From: an archaeon
Lineage (GTDB): Archaea; Iainarchaeota; Iainarchaeia; Iainarchaeales; Iainarchaeaceae
Assembly (NCBI GenBank): GCA_005239615.1
Contig: SBBR01000106.1
Coordinates: 1-32,510 of the forward strand
Direction of reading: 5' to 3'
DNA: 32,510 nucleotides
Shown: one piece after another, positions 1 to 7,377 of the stretch
How the letters are laid out: each line of letters begins with the position of its first letter
Position numbering within the stretch: position 1 is the stretch's first letter
The notes under the pieces: model-generated
Database searches by the model: none
The model's input: the letters and a program-made list of their open reading frames with translations, nothing else
Told to the model about the DNA's origin: nothing
Program-made: the position numbers and the translations under genes

Positions 1-2
1 CC

Positions 3-98
3 CTTGTGTAAGCTTTCATGTACGGATAGATGGCTGTCCAAAAAGGCAATAATTAGGTGAAAATATGGTATACAAATATAAGGGGTTTTCATAGATGG
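3..98. repeat. Left copy of a 96-bp perfect terminal inverted repeat
   Basis: Bases 3-98 are the exact reverse complement of 32415-32510. Identity stops one base after the ATG of the genes on both sides (vapB at 95, the minus-strand membrane protein at 32418). The repeat thus carries the whole visible upstream region of both genes, including an AT-rich TATA-like stretch at 69-80. Whether it is genomic or produced by assembly cannot be told from one sequence. Confidence 0.95.
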
Positions 99-313
99 CA
101 AGGCTAATTAGCGTGGCGGATGACGTGTACGAGGAACTCACGGCGAGGAAGGGCAAAGAGGACAGCTTTTCGATGGTCATAAGGAATGCGCTGGGAAAAA
201 AAGAAAGCAACAGGGATGCAATTCTGGCATTTGCCGGCAAGGGCGGGGTTGACGAGAAAAAAATCAAGGAGCTGGGCAAAGAATGGAAGAAATGGACGAA
301 AAAATATGCCTAG
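95..313 (+). CDS. vapB: VapB-family antitoxin (PF02697/DUF217-like)
   Basis: A 72-residue protein with the short N-terminal beta strand, the 'VYEEL' helix and the 'SFSMVIRNAL' segment typical of archaeal VapB antitoxins of the former DUF217 family. A lysine-rich C-terminal tail would wrap around the toxin. It should neutralise the PIN-domain toxin encoded immediately downstream and repress its own promoter. The reading frame overlaps vapC by 31 bases, which suggests translational coupling. The start at 95 follows a TATA-like stretch at 69-80, and the whole upstream region is the terminal inverted repeat. Family membership is a judgement from the motif pattern, and the adjacent PIN gene supports it strongly. 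Confidence 0.85.
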   Translation: MARLISVADDVYEELTARKGKEDSFSMVIRNALGKKESNRDAILAFAGKGGVDEKKIKELGKEWKKWTKKYA

Positions 314-672
314 ACTCCGACGTGCTGATTGGTGTACTGAAAAACGATAAGCGCGCCATAAGCCTGCTCAATTCGGTTAAAACCGTATACTGCACAACCG
401 TAATAAACGTGTTCGAAATCTGGCAAGGAAGAACTCTGGGCGACCAAACAGAACAATATCTCAGCAAAATGCCTATAGTGCATCTGAGCGAAAGCGCGGC
501 AAAGAGGGCGGCAGACATGCACAGGGAAATGAAAGCCACAGGGGATTTGCTTGACATCAAGGACATCTTTATAGGTGCGATGTGCATTGACAACGACCTT
601 GCACTAGCGAGCTTCAACAAAAAACACTTCGAGAGGCTCAGGAGATTCGGGATGAGGCTGGTGGAAATTTGA
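283..672 (+). CDS. vapC: VapC-family PIN-domain ribonuclease toxin
   Basis: A 129-residue PIN domain. The acidic metal-binding residues are recognisable: D11/D13 in 'CLDSDVLIGVL', E45 in 'NVFEIWQG' and D94 in 'IKDIFIGA', followed by 'LASFNKKHF', the usual C-terminal PIN signature. VapC toxins are Mg-dependent endoribonucleases that often cut tRNA or rRNA, and the cognate inhibitor is the overlapping vapB. The start at 283 overlaps vapB; an ATG at 292 is an equally reasonable start. The stop codon overlaps the TTG start of the next gene (TTGA), so all three genes are probably cotranscribed. All catalytic positions appear intact. Confidence 0.9.
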   Translation: MEEMDEKICLDSDVLIGVLKNDKRAISLLNSVKTVYCTTVINVFEIWQGRTLGDQTEQYLSKMPIVHLSESAAKRAADMHREMKATGDLLDIKDIFIGAMCIDNDLALASFNKKHFERLRRFGMRLVEI

Positions 673-1349
673 AGCCCATCAAGGAAAACATCTCCTCACT
701 GCGAGCAGATATTGCGCAGGTGTGCGAGCGCGTGCGCAGAAAGCCCGGTGAAATAACAATCGTCGCTGTCTCGAAAGGCGAGCCTTTGGCAACAATAAAA
801 CAGGCTCACGCCTGTGGCATTTCCGACTTCGGCGAGAACAGGGAGCAGGAACTCGCGGAGAAATTCCACTCACTATCGGCCCTGAAGCCGCGGCCGGACA
901 TCCACTTCATAGGCCATTTACAGGGGAACAAAGTAAAGAGCGTGGTGGAGATGGCGGATTACATCCACTCCGTTGACTCGCTCTCGCTGCTCCGCAAAAT
1001 CCATTACGCTGCGCTCGACATTGGCAAGGTGCAGAACATCTTCCTGCAGGTGAACACCTCCGGCGAGCCCCAAAAGCACGGTATGAAGCCGCAGGAGGTC
1101 GAATCGCTTCTGACTACCATGAAGAACCTTCCCTATGAGAACGTGAAATTCATCGGCCTCATGACGATGGCGCCGCTCACGCAGGACATGGAGGTGGTGC
1201 GCAAATGCTTCCAGAAATTGTATGACATCAAAGAGCACCTCAATTTGCACCACCTGAGCATGGGCATGAGCAACGACTACAGGGTCGCGATAGAGGAAGG
1301 GGCGACGGTGCTGCGTATCGGGAGAAGGATATTCCATGAGGGACAATAA
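669..1349 (+). CDS. YggS/PROSC family pyridoxal phosphate homeostasis protein
   Basis: A 226-residue single-domain alanine-racemase-fold protein that binds PLP and buffers it in the cytosol; no racemase activity is known for the family. Visible signatures are 'VAVSKG' with the PLP lysine at K36, 'FGENREQEL', 'HFIGHLQGNK', 'VNTSGEPQKHG', 'GLMTMAPL' and the phosphate-binding 'SMGMSNDYRVAIEEGAT' region near the C-terminus. The length matches the family. The start is TTG at 669, overlapping the vapC stop by four bases. Its position behind vapBC is odd, since bacterial homologues usually sit with cell-division or proline genes. Function by family is certain, and its cellular role here is inferred. 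Confidence 0.93.
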   Translation: MKPIKENISSLRADIAQVCERVRRKPGEITIVAVSKGEPLATIKQAHACGISDFGENREQELAEKFHSLSALKPRPDIHFIGHLQGNKVKSVVEMADYIHSVDSLSLLRKIHYAALDIGKVQNIFLQVNTSGEPQKHGMKPQEVESLLTTMKNLPYENVKFIGLMTMAPLTQDMEVVRKCFQKLYDIKEHLNLHHLSMGMSNDYRVAIEEGATVLRIGRRIFHEGQ

Positions 1350-1406
1350 CGAACTCCTGCGTGGCGACTTGTTTATTCTTTAATCCCTTTGGTCAGCGTG
1401 TAGTGC

Positions 1407-2342
1407 ATGAACACTCAGCTCCTCTCACAGCTAATCCTGTTCTTCGTGCTCACGCAGGGCCTCGGCCTCTTCGTGGGAAACTACCTAATCTCACAGGACA
1501 TCCGCACGATCATTGTCAGCGACAATCCCGATGCTGTGGAGAACGGCCTGGGTCTTATAGCATGGATTCTCGGCTTCACCGCTGTGCTACTCATAATAAT
1601 AAGGCTCGCCAGCGAAAACATCCTCTTCATCATCCTAAAGGGCCTTGAGGCGCTCGCAATCTTCGGCTCCTCCCTCATTGTCCTCCTTCCCTTCGGCCTC
1701 GATGACCTTGCCATGCTTGCACTTGGCGGTGGCCTTGTGGCCGCGAGGGCCTTGTGGGAGGGGAACGTGCTTCTCAGGAATGTTTCAAGCACAGTTGCGG
1801 CTGCAGGGGCGGGGGCACTGATAGGCGCGAGCATAGGGGTGCTGCCGATTGTAGTGTTCCTGCTGCTCATGGCGGCGTATGACTACATCGCGGTGTTCAA
1901 GACAAGGCACATGGTCGTGCTGGCGAAGAGCCTCACAAAAAAGAACCTCGCATTCACCTACGCGATGCCTACCACAAAATCGGCATCCGCACAAAACGAA
2001 AATTATGCCAAGGGCAAGGGGCGGCTTAAGCGTGGATTACGATGGGGAGCTGCAGACTCAAAGATAAAGCGTGTGAAAGGGCACCAGTTTGAATTAGGCA
2101 CAGGCGACATGGTCGTGCCCCTGGCGTTCGCCGTGAGCGTGCTCGCGGCTGCTCAGAAAATTTACCTGGCGCCACTGGCTTTTGCGCCGGCTGCAGCCGT
2201 CCTTGCTGCCTCGCTAATGGGCCTCCTCTTCACTGTCCTTCAGGTGTCGAAAAAGGAAGGCACTGCGCTGCCCGCGCTGCCGATGCAGGCCTGCCTGATG
2301 GCGATTGTTTTCGGGCTGATGAGAGTTGCTGGCACAATATGA
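1407..2342 (+). CDS. Presenilin/signal-peptide-peptidase-like GxGD intramembrane aspartyl protease
   Basis: A 311-residue polytopic membrane protein with about nine hydrophobic segments. The first catalytic motif is 'AAYDYIAVF' with D159, the second is 'LGTGDMVVPLAF' (GxGD) with D234, and a 'PALP' motif lies at 289-292 before the last segment. This order and spacing define the A22 family, including archaeal presenilin/SPP homologues, which cut transmembrane helices such as spent signal peptides. A basic loop (about 175-225) separates the two catalytic helices, as in characterised homologues. A TATA-like 'ttctttaat' around 1375-1383 supports the ATG at 1407. It stands alone between the YggS gene and the divergent regulator region. 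The substrate is unknown. Confidence 0.9.
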   Translation: MNTQLLSQLILFFVLTQGLGLFVGNYLISQDIRTIIVSDNPDAVENGLGLIAWILGFTAVLLIIIRLASENILFIILKGLEALAIFGSSLIVLLPFGLDDLAMLALGGGLVAARALWEGNVLLRNVSSTVAAAGAGALIGASIGVLPIVVFLLLMAAYDYIAVFKTRHMVVLAKSLTKKNLAFTYAMPTTKSASAQNENYAKGKGRLKRGLRWGAADSKIKRVKGHQFELGTGDMVVPLAFAVSVLAAAQKIYLAPLAFAPAAAVLAASLMGLLFTVLQVSKKEGTALPALPMQACLMAIVFGLMRVAGTI

Positions 2343-2461
2343 AAATGCAGGAGTACGGCAACTAGCCACCTGAAATGGTATGGAAGAAAAATCGCACCAG
2401 AAATAGAGAGGCGATCAGAAAATCATGGCAATTGCGATGCCGGCACACAATTTTGGTGCAA

Positions 2462-3445
2462 TCAATAATATTTAATCTTGTGAATCTTTTTGTAAACAAA
2501 GTAATTTTTTTCCTTGATGGTGTTTCCAAATATCGTGGACATCTCTTCCAGTATTTCTCGGAACTTTGAATGCCGTTCCGCCAAGAGCTCGGCCTCGAAG
2601 TCTGCATATCCGATTGTTTCGTTCACGTAAATGATGTTAGGATGAGCGTGGGCGTAACTCATTATCTCTTTGTACCTTGACCTGTCCTTTAGCCAGAAAT
2701 TTATTTTGTAATAGGTGTATCCTAATTTATCCATGTTGAGCCTTACCCTGAAACCTTTGATTACCTGCAGTTTCAGGAGTTTTTTCAGGTTGTGCTTTAC
2801 AATCATCGGTGTTAGCCAGAGTTTTGCCGATATTTCAACAGTAGGCATCCGCGCATTCCCGGAGATTACCTTCAAAATCTTTTCTTGCGTCCCGGTTATT
2901 TCAATTTTGTTACCGAATCCGACTTCAACTGCCTTTTTTTCGAGCTTTTCTTTTGGCAAAACAAACGCATAGCTGAAATCGTAGACCTTCGTGTAAACGC
3001 ACACAAGATACTTCAGGATGTGCTTCTGATATTTTTCCATTAATCCAAGCCAGAACTCCCTGAATTTATAGGCATTTTTCACCCATAGGAGTACGCCGGC
3101 GTCCCACTCGCCTTCTATGCTTCCGACCCACCATGTGCTGTCGGCATTTATAAAAAAATCCATGATTTCTTTTTCCTTTTCAGGACTGATGTATTGCCAT
3201 TTCAGATAAACCCTGTAGCCTTCAAAGCCGAGGGCAGTGGTATCAACCACCGAGTAGAAGCCGAGGATTATTTCATCGTCAACCATCTTTTTTATCCTGT
3301 AACCCACGAGGTTCTTCTTTACCCTTATCTCCTTGGCTATTTCAGAGTTAGAGCGCCTAGAATTTCGGTCCAAAGCGTGAATAAGCAATTTATCCACATT
3401 ATCAACGGTGGCCTTATTTTCCCCGGATTGGAAGATTTCACCCAT
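2462..3445 (-). CDS. Double Lrp/AsnC-type transcriptional regulator
   Basis: About 327 residues made of two similar halves. Each begins with an Lrp/AsnC winged helix-turn-helix: roughly residues 15-65 with 'SEIAKEIRVKKNLVGYRIKK', and 195-240 with 'VEISAKLWLTPMIVKHNLKK'. Each is followed by an 80-120-residue domain rich in beta strands that could be an effector/oligomerisation domain. The reading frame extends upstream to 3484. However, a strong TATA element 'tataaatata' at 3471-3480 would lie inside it and sits about 30 bases before the ATG at 3445, so I chose that start (3454 also possible). It is divergent from the methyltransferase gene, whose start is 95 bases away, and probably regulates it. 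Ligand and targets are unknown. Confidence 0.85.
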   Translation of the reverse strand: MGEIFQSGENKATVDNVDKLLIHALDRNSRRSNSEIAKEIRVKKNLVGYRIKKMVDDEIILGFYSVVDTTALGFEGYRVYLKWQYISPEKEKEIMDFFINADSTWWVGSIEGEWDAGVLLWVKNAYKFREFWLGLMEKYQKHILKYLVCVYTKVYDFSYAFVLPKEKLEKKAVEVGFGNKIEITGTQEKILKVISGNARMPTVEISAKLWLTPMIVKHNLKKLLKLQVIKGFRVRLNMDKLGYTYYKINFWLKDRSRYKEIMSYAHAHPNIIYVNETIGYADFEAELLAERHSKFREILEEMSTIFGNTIKEKNYFVYKKIHKIKYY

Positions 3446-3470
3446 TTTAACCATTGTAGCTAAAAGGCAA

Positions 3471-3480
3471 TATAAATATA
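3471..3480 (-). promoter_or_regulatory. TATA box of the double Lrp regulator
   Basis: The sequence 'tataaatata' is the clearest TATA element in the divergent intergenic region. It is centred about 30 bases upstream of the ATG at 3445, consistent with a leaderless transcript on the minus strand. The opposite promoter for the methyltransferase would lie in the AT-rich 3495-3525 stretch. Confidence 0.6.
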
Positions 3481-3539
3481 TCATTTTGACCGATTTTTAT
3501 TACTAAATTTAGATTAAGCTAATATGAAGCGTATGTCAT

Positions 3540-4316
3540 ATGGAAACATTGGATTTGGCAAACACCTGGGATATCTGCCTGGATTTCCTCTATCCAAAGG
3601 AATACGCGGAGGGCCTTGTGGAATTCCTAAAACAAAACAAAGTGAAAAGAGTCCTTGACTGCGCCTGCGGGACAGGGTTTCCGGCGGTACACTTGCTCCC
3701 TGAACAGGATTTCTCGGTGGTCCTTTCAGACGGCAGCAAAGAGATGATTGGCAAGGCTAGGGAAAAAATCCAAAAGTACGGGTTTGATGCGACGGTCCAA
3801 AACATAAAGTGGCAGGAGCTGGACAGGCACTTCAAGGAGGAATTCGACTGCGTCCTCTGCATTGGGAATTCCTTAGTATATGTAGATTCCTGGGGAAAAA
3901 ACACGGTAAACCCAGCGAAAGCGAAAGCAGAGTTGGGAATCGCATTGAAGAATTTTTATAATGTCTTAAAAGAAGGCGGATTTTGCTACATTGACACAAC
4001 CTCAAGAAAGGAATTTGAAAATCCCTTTGGCAGCATATGCAAGCAGTTTGGGAAAAAGAAAATTAACGGCATAGAGTACAGCCTTGTCTGGCTTATGGGT
4101 CATGACAAAAAGAACAAGGTCAGGAGTTGGAATCCTCAGCTGCTTGAATGGAGGAATGGTTCTGTGGTGGGCAAGCAAAGCCATTCGCTGAAAAGTTACC
4201 TTTTGGACCATGAAGAACTCGAAGAAATGCTCCATTCTGCTGGCTTTTCGAAAGTAGACAAATACGTCAAAATAAGGGGCGAGGACCATTACGACATTTT
4301 CATAGCGCACAAATGA
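3540..4316 (+). CDS. Class I SAM-dependent methyltransferase
   Basis: A 258-residue Rossmann-fold methyltransferase. Motif I is 'VLDCACGTGFPAVHLL' (about 39-54), motif II is 'VVLSDGSKEMIGKARE' with the acidic ribose-binding Asp, and motif IV is 'FDCVLCIGNSLVYV'. A C-terminal beta extension follows. The overall layout resembles glycine/sarcosine N-methyltransferase-like enzymes acting on small molecules, but the substrate cannot be told from sequence. It is divergent from the double Lrp regulator and followed 13 bases later by a small membrane protein and panD, so the three plus-strand genes probably form one operon. Composition is more AT-rich than the neighbouring housekeeping genes, suggesting acquisition. 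Confidence 0.88.
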   Translation: METLDLANTWDICLDFLYPKEYAEGLVEFLKQNKVKRVLDCACGTGFPAVHLLPEQDFSVVLSDGSKEMIGKAREKIQKYGFDATVQNIKWQELDRHFKEEFDCVLCIGNSLVYVDSWGKNTVNPAKAKAELGIALKNFYNVLKEGGFCYIDTTSRKEFENPFGSICKQFGKKKINGIEYSLVWLMGHDKKNKVRSWNPQLLEWRNGSVVGKQSHSLKSYLLDHEELEEMLHSAGFSKVDKYVKIRGEDHYDIFIAHK

Positions 4317-4329
4317 AAGGGGGGAGAAA

Positions 4330-4554
4330 ATGGTACAGTTGAAAACGATTAAAATCACCGAAGCCCGGAAAAACGAATTTTTCTACGTCGCGGGGCTTGG
4401 GCTTCTGTTTGGCATTTGGGTGACAAAATTCGGGCTGGACACAGCGTACATTTTTTTCTTTCTGGCGTTTGCGGTGAAAGCCTCGAAATCCCTTGCGAAG
4501 AAAATGACGAGCTTGACAATGAGGTGGCTGGATGAAAATTTTTTTAAAGTCTAA
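4330..4554 (+). CDS. Small membrane protein of unknown function
   Basis: A 74-residue protein not recognised as any family. A polar, basic N-terminus (residues 1-15) is followed by two hydrophobic stretches, about 17-32 and 38-50, separated by a short 'TKFGLD' turn, then a basic C-terminal helix. A two-pass membrane hairpin is the simplest reading. A strong purine-rich ribosome binding site 'ggggggag' lies just upstream of the ATG at 4330. It overlaps panD by 23 bases, so translation is probably coupled to that gene. A role linked to the methyltransferase/PanD operon is only guilt by association. Confidence 0.65.
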   Translation: MVQLKTIKITEARKNEFFYVAGLGLLFGIWVTKFGLDTAYIFFFLAFAVKASKSLAKKMTSLTMRWLDENFFKV

Positions 4555-4864
4555 AATACACCGCGCCACGGTCACTGAATCGGACCTTAACTATGAAGGC
4601 AGCATTTCAATAGATTCTTCACTTATGAAAAGATCCGGCCTTGTGGAATTCGAAAAAGTCGAGGTGTGGAACATAACAAACGGGGAAAGGATAGAGACCT
4701 ATGCAATGGCCGCACCTGAAGGCTCGGGCACAATATGCCTGAACGGAGCAGCCGCCAGAAAATTCATGAAAGGGGACAAGATAATCATAAGTGCATTTGA
4801 AATTTCTGATTCACCAAACAAGCCAAGAATTGTGTTCGTGGACGAAAAAAATAGAGGGTTATGA
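4532..4864 (+). CDS. panD: Aspartate 1-decarboxylase (pyruvoyl-dependent PanD)
   Basis: A 110-residue PanD proenzyme. It converts L-aspartate to beta-alanine for pantothenate/CoA synthesis, using a pyruvoyl group made by self-cleavage at a Gly-Ser bond. The cleavage site is visible as 'NYEGSISID' (G23-S24). Other family features are 'KIHRATVTESDLNYEGS', 'VEVWNITNGER' with the substrate-binding Arg, and the 'GAAARKFMKGDKIII' strand. The length is slightly shorter than bacterial PanD (about 125). Archaea normally make beta-alanine with a PLP-dependent decarboxylase, so a bacterial-type PanD suggests horizontal acquisition. It overlaps the upstream small membrane gene and is followed by a T-rich stretch that may terminate transcription. 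Confidence 0.93.
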   Translation: MKIFLKSKIHRATVTESDLNYEGSISIDSSLMKRSGLVEFEKVEVWNITNGERIETYAMAAPEGSGTICLNGAAARKFMKGDKIIISAFEISDSPNKPRIVFVDEKNRGL

Positions 4865-4869
4865 TTAAC

Positions 4870-4975
4870 CCTTGTTTTTCTGCGATTTTTTCAACTCATT
4901 TTTGAAAATGCCTTATTTTGCCTTCTTTTTCCTTTTTCTCCTTGTATTTTCCTTCATTTTCTCAACTTTTTTCGG
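4870..4975 (+). terminator. T-rich terminator-like tract downstream of panD
   Basis: About 105 bases after the panD stop contain many runs of four to six T on the plus strand and no gene. Archaeal termination needs oligo-T stretches in the coding strand, so this could end the methyltransferase-panD transcript. The assignment rests on composition only. Confidence 0.4.
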
Positions 4976-4979
4976 TCGC

Positions 4980-5210
4980 TTACGCTAGACATTTTTTTCG
5001 TTCGAGTGTGACTAGTTGGTAGAGGTTGTATGCGAATGCTTTGAACATTTCTTTGATGCTTACTCTTGCAAGCGTTTTTACTAAAGTACGTGCGCCATGA
5101 AAAGTGCGTTTGATTACCGAGAATGGTCGTTCTCCCGGAGCGCGAATTCTGCTGATTGATTTGTTCCTTTTTTGTTCTCCGCCATTCAATTTTCTTCCAC
5201 GCGTTGCCAA
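4980..5210 (-). pseudogene. IS5-like DDE transposase remnant (C-terminal end)
   Basis: A 76-residue open frame that resembles the last part of IS5-family transposases: 'KRNKSISRIRAPGERPFSVIKRTFHG' carries the conserved basic/Glu helix (R-x-R-x-x-x-E-x-x-F-x-x-I-K), followed by a helix ending in 'FAYNLYQLV'. The catalytic Asp residues and the N-terminal two thirds are absent. In the same frame a stop codon lies just upstream of the TTG at 5210. I found no matching terminal inverted repeats, so this is a dead fragment. It marks the right edge of the AT-rich block holding the regulator, methyltransferase and panD. Confidence 0.7.
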
Positions 5211-5341
5211 TTTATGGTTTTATCCACAATACTTTCAGGGGTGCAGGGCAGTCAGAAAATGATAAGGCGGAAACAGCTCTATTTTCAAATGGAAAGGCCG
5301 CGCAACAGTGATACATCAGCCATCTGGCCACGATCGCGCCC

Positions 5342-5965
5342 TCACGCCGCGAACCCGAAGAGCGCCTTCAGAGCGCCTATGCCAAAGTATCCGGCGATGC
5401 CTATCCCGATGTAGCGTCCCGTCTTGCCGAGCAGAGCCGCTAAGAAGAACCTCCTCCAGTCGTAGCGGATGAGGCCGGCGCTTATCCCAATCAGGTCGAA
5501 CGGGAACGGGATTAGCGCGCCGAGGAAGATGAACCACATTCCCTGCTTGCCTATTTTCACGCGAATCTGCTCAAGATTCTCGAACTCCTTCACTCCGAGC
5601 TCCTTGATGGCCTTCGAGCCTAGGGTGCCGGTGATGTAAGCGGTCATCTCGCCGATGGCGGCCCCTGCCCCAAGCACGACAGCAACAGTAAGGACTTCAT
5701 TCAGGCCCAGCGACTCTGCGCTTGCGAGGAGCAGGAGGTCTATGGGGAGAGGCAGGAAGACCGTGGCATTGGCTATTATAGAGGCGATGAAAAGGCCGAG
5801 GAGGCCATAGCCGGTGACAAGGCCCTCCACAATGCCATGGTTCGTGAAAATCAGGTAGAAAAGCGCGAGGATTAGGGCAAGGGCACCGAGGCTCTTCAGC
5901 GACTCCCAGCCGGCAGGCTGCCCATTCTGCCCCGCCCCGGCCCAGGCGTTTTTCCACCTCGGCAT
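5342..5965 (-). CDS. DedA/VTT-domain membrane protein
   Basis: A 207-residue integral membrane protein of the DedA/SNARE-associated (VTT) type. Recognisable pieces are a first segment at about 25-40, the re-entrant region 'NATVFLPLPIDLLLLASAES' and the small-residue helix 'GAGAAIGEMTAYITGTLG'. They are followed by the amphipathic 'KIGKQGMWFIFLGALIPFPF' and a C-terminal hydrophobic helix. DedA proteins are proposed lipid flippases/scramblases or proton-coupled transporters; the archaeal role is unproven. An upstream extension of 60 residues is open, but a TATA-like 'ttttta' about 30 bases before the ATG at 5965 and the low-quality extension favour the short start. It is divergent from aIF2 beta. 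Confidence 0.8.
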   Translation of the reverse strand: MPRWKNAWAGAGQNGQPAGWESLKSLGALALILALFYLIFTNHGIVEGLVTGYGLLGLFIASIIANATVFLPLPIDLLLLASAESLGLNEVLTVAVVLGAGAAIGEMTAYITGTLGSKAIKELGVKEFENLEQIRVKIGKQGMWFIFLGALIPFPFDLIGISAGLIRYDWRRFFLAALLGKTGRYIGIGIAGYFGIGALKALFGFAA

Positions 5966-6227
5966 GCCGACCAGAAGTAGAAGGCTCTTCAGGTTAAAAA
6001 TGGTTGCTTGGGGTGCCACGAAATCCCAATGCTCAACGCCAAACACCCATTGCCATGAATGTCTTGCCGTGGCAATTTGACAGAATTTGATTGCCCTCCA
6101 GGCAAAGGCGGAAAATTTGGCTTTTCTGCCCGGATTGGATGGCACCAGATTTTAGACAATGGGCAAAGCCGGAAGGCAGGGGTGAAGAAGTGCCAATTTA
6201 AAACCCTTTCAGGGTGGAAGATTGATT

Positions 6228-6632
6228 ATGGAATACGAGAGGATGCTCGACAGGCTCTACATGATGCTGCCGGAGAAGACCTCATCAATGGAGAGGTTCG
6301 AGCTGCCGATGCTTGATATCAGCGTGCAGGGCAAGAAGACGCTCATAAGGAACTTCTCCCAGGCTCTCAAGGCAGTGGCGAGGGGTGAGAAGCAGTTCTA
6401 CAAGTACGTCACCAAGGAAACGGCAACTGCCGCAACTATAGAGGAAGGCAAGCTCGTCCTCAACGGCAAATTCTTTGCCGAAAACATAAACAGGCTGTGG
6501 GCAAACTACCTCAACGAGTACGTTCTGTGCCACGAGTGCAAGAAGCCCGACACGCAGATAATTGAACGCAACGGCGTCAAGGTCCTGAAGTGCACTGCCT
6601 GCGGGGCTATGAGCGCGATAAGGAAGCTTTGA
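6228..6632 (+). CDS. Translation initiation factor aIF2 beta
   Basis: A 134-residue beta subunit of the heterotrimeric aIF2, which carries initiator tRNA to the small ribosomal subunit. The N-terminal helix (about 1-15) contacts aIF2 gamma. The central alpha-beta domain includes 'LIRNFSQALKAVARGEKQFYKY'-like core sequence. The C-terminal zinc ribbon has C101-x2-C104 and C122-x2-C125. A TATA-like 'atttaaaac' at about 6196-6203 is spaced for a leaderless start at ATG 6228. It begins a run of translation and ribosome-assembly genes reading rightward. Confidence 0.96.
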   Translation: MEYERMLDRLYMMLPEKTSSMERFELPMLDISVQGKKTLIRNFSQALKAVARGEKQFYKYVTKETATAATIEEGKLVLNGKFFAENINRLWANYLNEYVLCHECKKPDTQIIERNGVKVLKCTACGAMSAIRKL

Positions 6633-6644
6633 AGGTCGGGAGTC

Positions 6645-6935
6645 TTGTACTGCAAGTCACATTCAGTTGGCAGCGATTCCGTGCTCGCGTGCTGCGACGA
6701 GGAAATCCTCGGGAAGACTCTGGAGGACAACGACCTCCGGGTCAATGTTTCAGAGGCTTATTACATGGGCAAAAAGGTCGGTGAAGGCGAAATGGCTTGG
6801 ATGCTCAGGGAGGCAAGTAGCATCAACCTCCTCGGTAGGAAAAGCGTCGGGGTGGCGCTGAAAGAGGGTTTAATAACCGAACGAGACGTAATCAGGTTAT
6901 GCGGTGTTGAGCACGCCGTGATAGTCAGGCTATAG
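6645..6935 (+). CDS. DUF424 family protein
   Basis: A 96-residue protein matching the archaeal DUF424 (COG2412) pattern: the opening 'YCKSHSVGSDSVLACCDEEILGKT'-type strand-helix, the central 'VNVSEAYYMGKKV' and a C-terminal 'LLGRKSVGVALKEGLI' segment. No biochemical function is established for the family, but it usually lies beside aIF2 beta, so a translation-linked role is suspected. The start is TTG at 6645, 12 bases after the aIF2 beta stop; no ATG fits the conserved N-terminus. Cotranscription is likely. Confidence 0.82.
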   Translation: MYCKSHSVGSDSVLACCDEEILGKTLEDNDLRVNVSEAYYMGKKVGEGEMAWMLREASSINLLGRKSVGVALKEGLITERDVIRLCGVEHAVIVRL

Positions 6936-6983
6936 GCAATGAATTCACAAAGTTAAACTTGAAGAGTCATATTTAGGGGTGTA

Positions 6984-7346
6984 GTGTGTTTGGAAGAAGC
7001 TAAGCCAGAGTGGCAGGCAAGCGGCGAGACCGCGAAAGCGCCTGAGGGCGCTGAACAGCCAACATTCAGGCTTAGGCTCCCCCGGAGGGAAAACCTCGAG
7101 ATGTTCGGCATCGTGATGCAGCTGCAGGGCTCGAACCAGGTCAAAGTGCTCTCAGAGGACGGCAAGGAAAGGGGCTGCAGGATTCCGGGGAAAATGAAGA
7201 AGAGGACGTGGCTGCGCGAGAGGGACATTGTCATCATCAAGCTCTGGGACTTCCAGCCGACTAAGGCAGATGTAGTGTGGCGCTTTTTGGGGATGCAGGT
7301 GGAGAACCTCAAGAGGAGGGGTTACCTGAAGAACCTTCCGGTGTGA
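6984..7346 (+). CDS. Translation initiation factor aIF1A
   Basis: A 120-residue S1/OB-fold factor that binds the ribosomal A site during initiation. The conserved core runs from 'FGIVMQLQGSNQVKVLSEDGKERGCRIPGKMKKRTWLRERDIVIIK' through 'KADVVWRF', which is unmistakable for eIF1A. An acidic, proline-containing N-terminal tail of about 28 residues precedes it. The start appears to be GTG at 6984 with a TATA-like 'gttaaactt' about 29 bases upstream; TTG at 6990 is an alternative. It is followed 31 bases later by Rio1, a gene order common in archaea. Confidence 0.95.
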   Translation: MCLEEAKPEWQASGETAKAPEGAEQPTFRLRLPRRENLEMFGIVMQLQGSNQVKVLSEDGKERGCRIPGKMKKRTWLRERDIVIIKLWDFQPTKADVVWRFLGMQVENLKRRGYLKNLPV

Positions 7347-7377
7347 AGGGTTAAATCCCGGGAAACTCATTCTTTTT

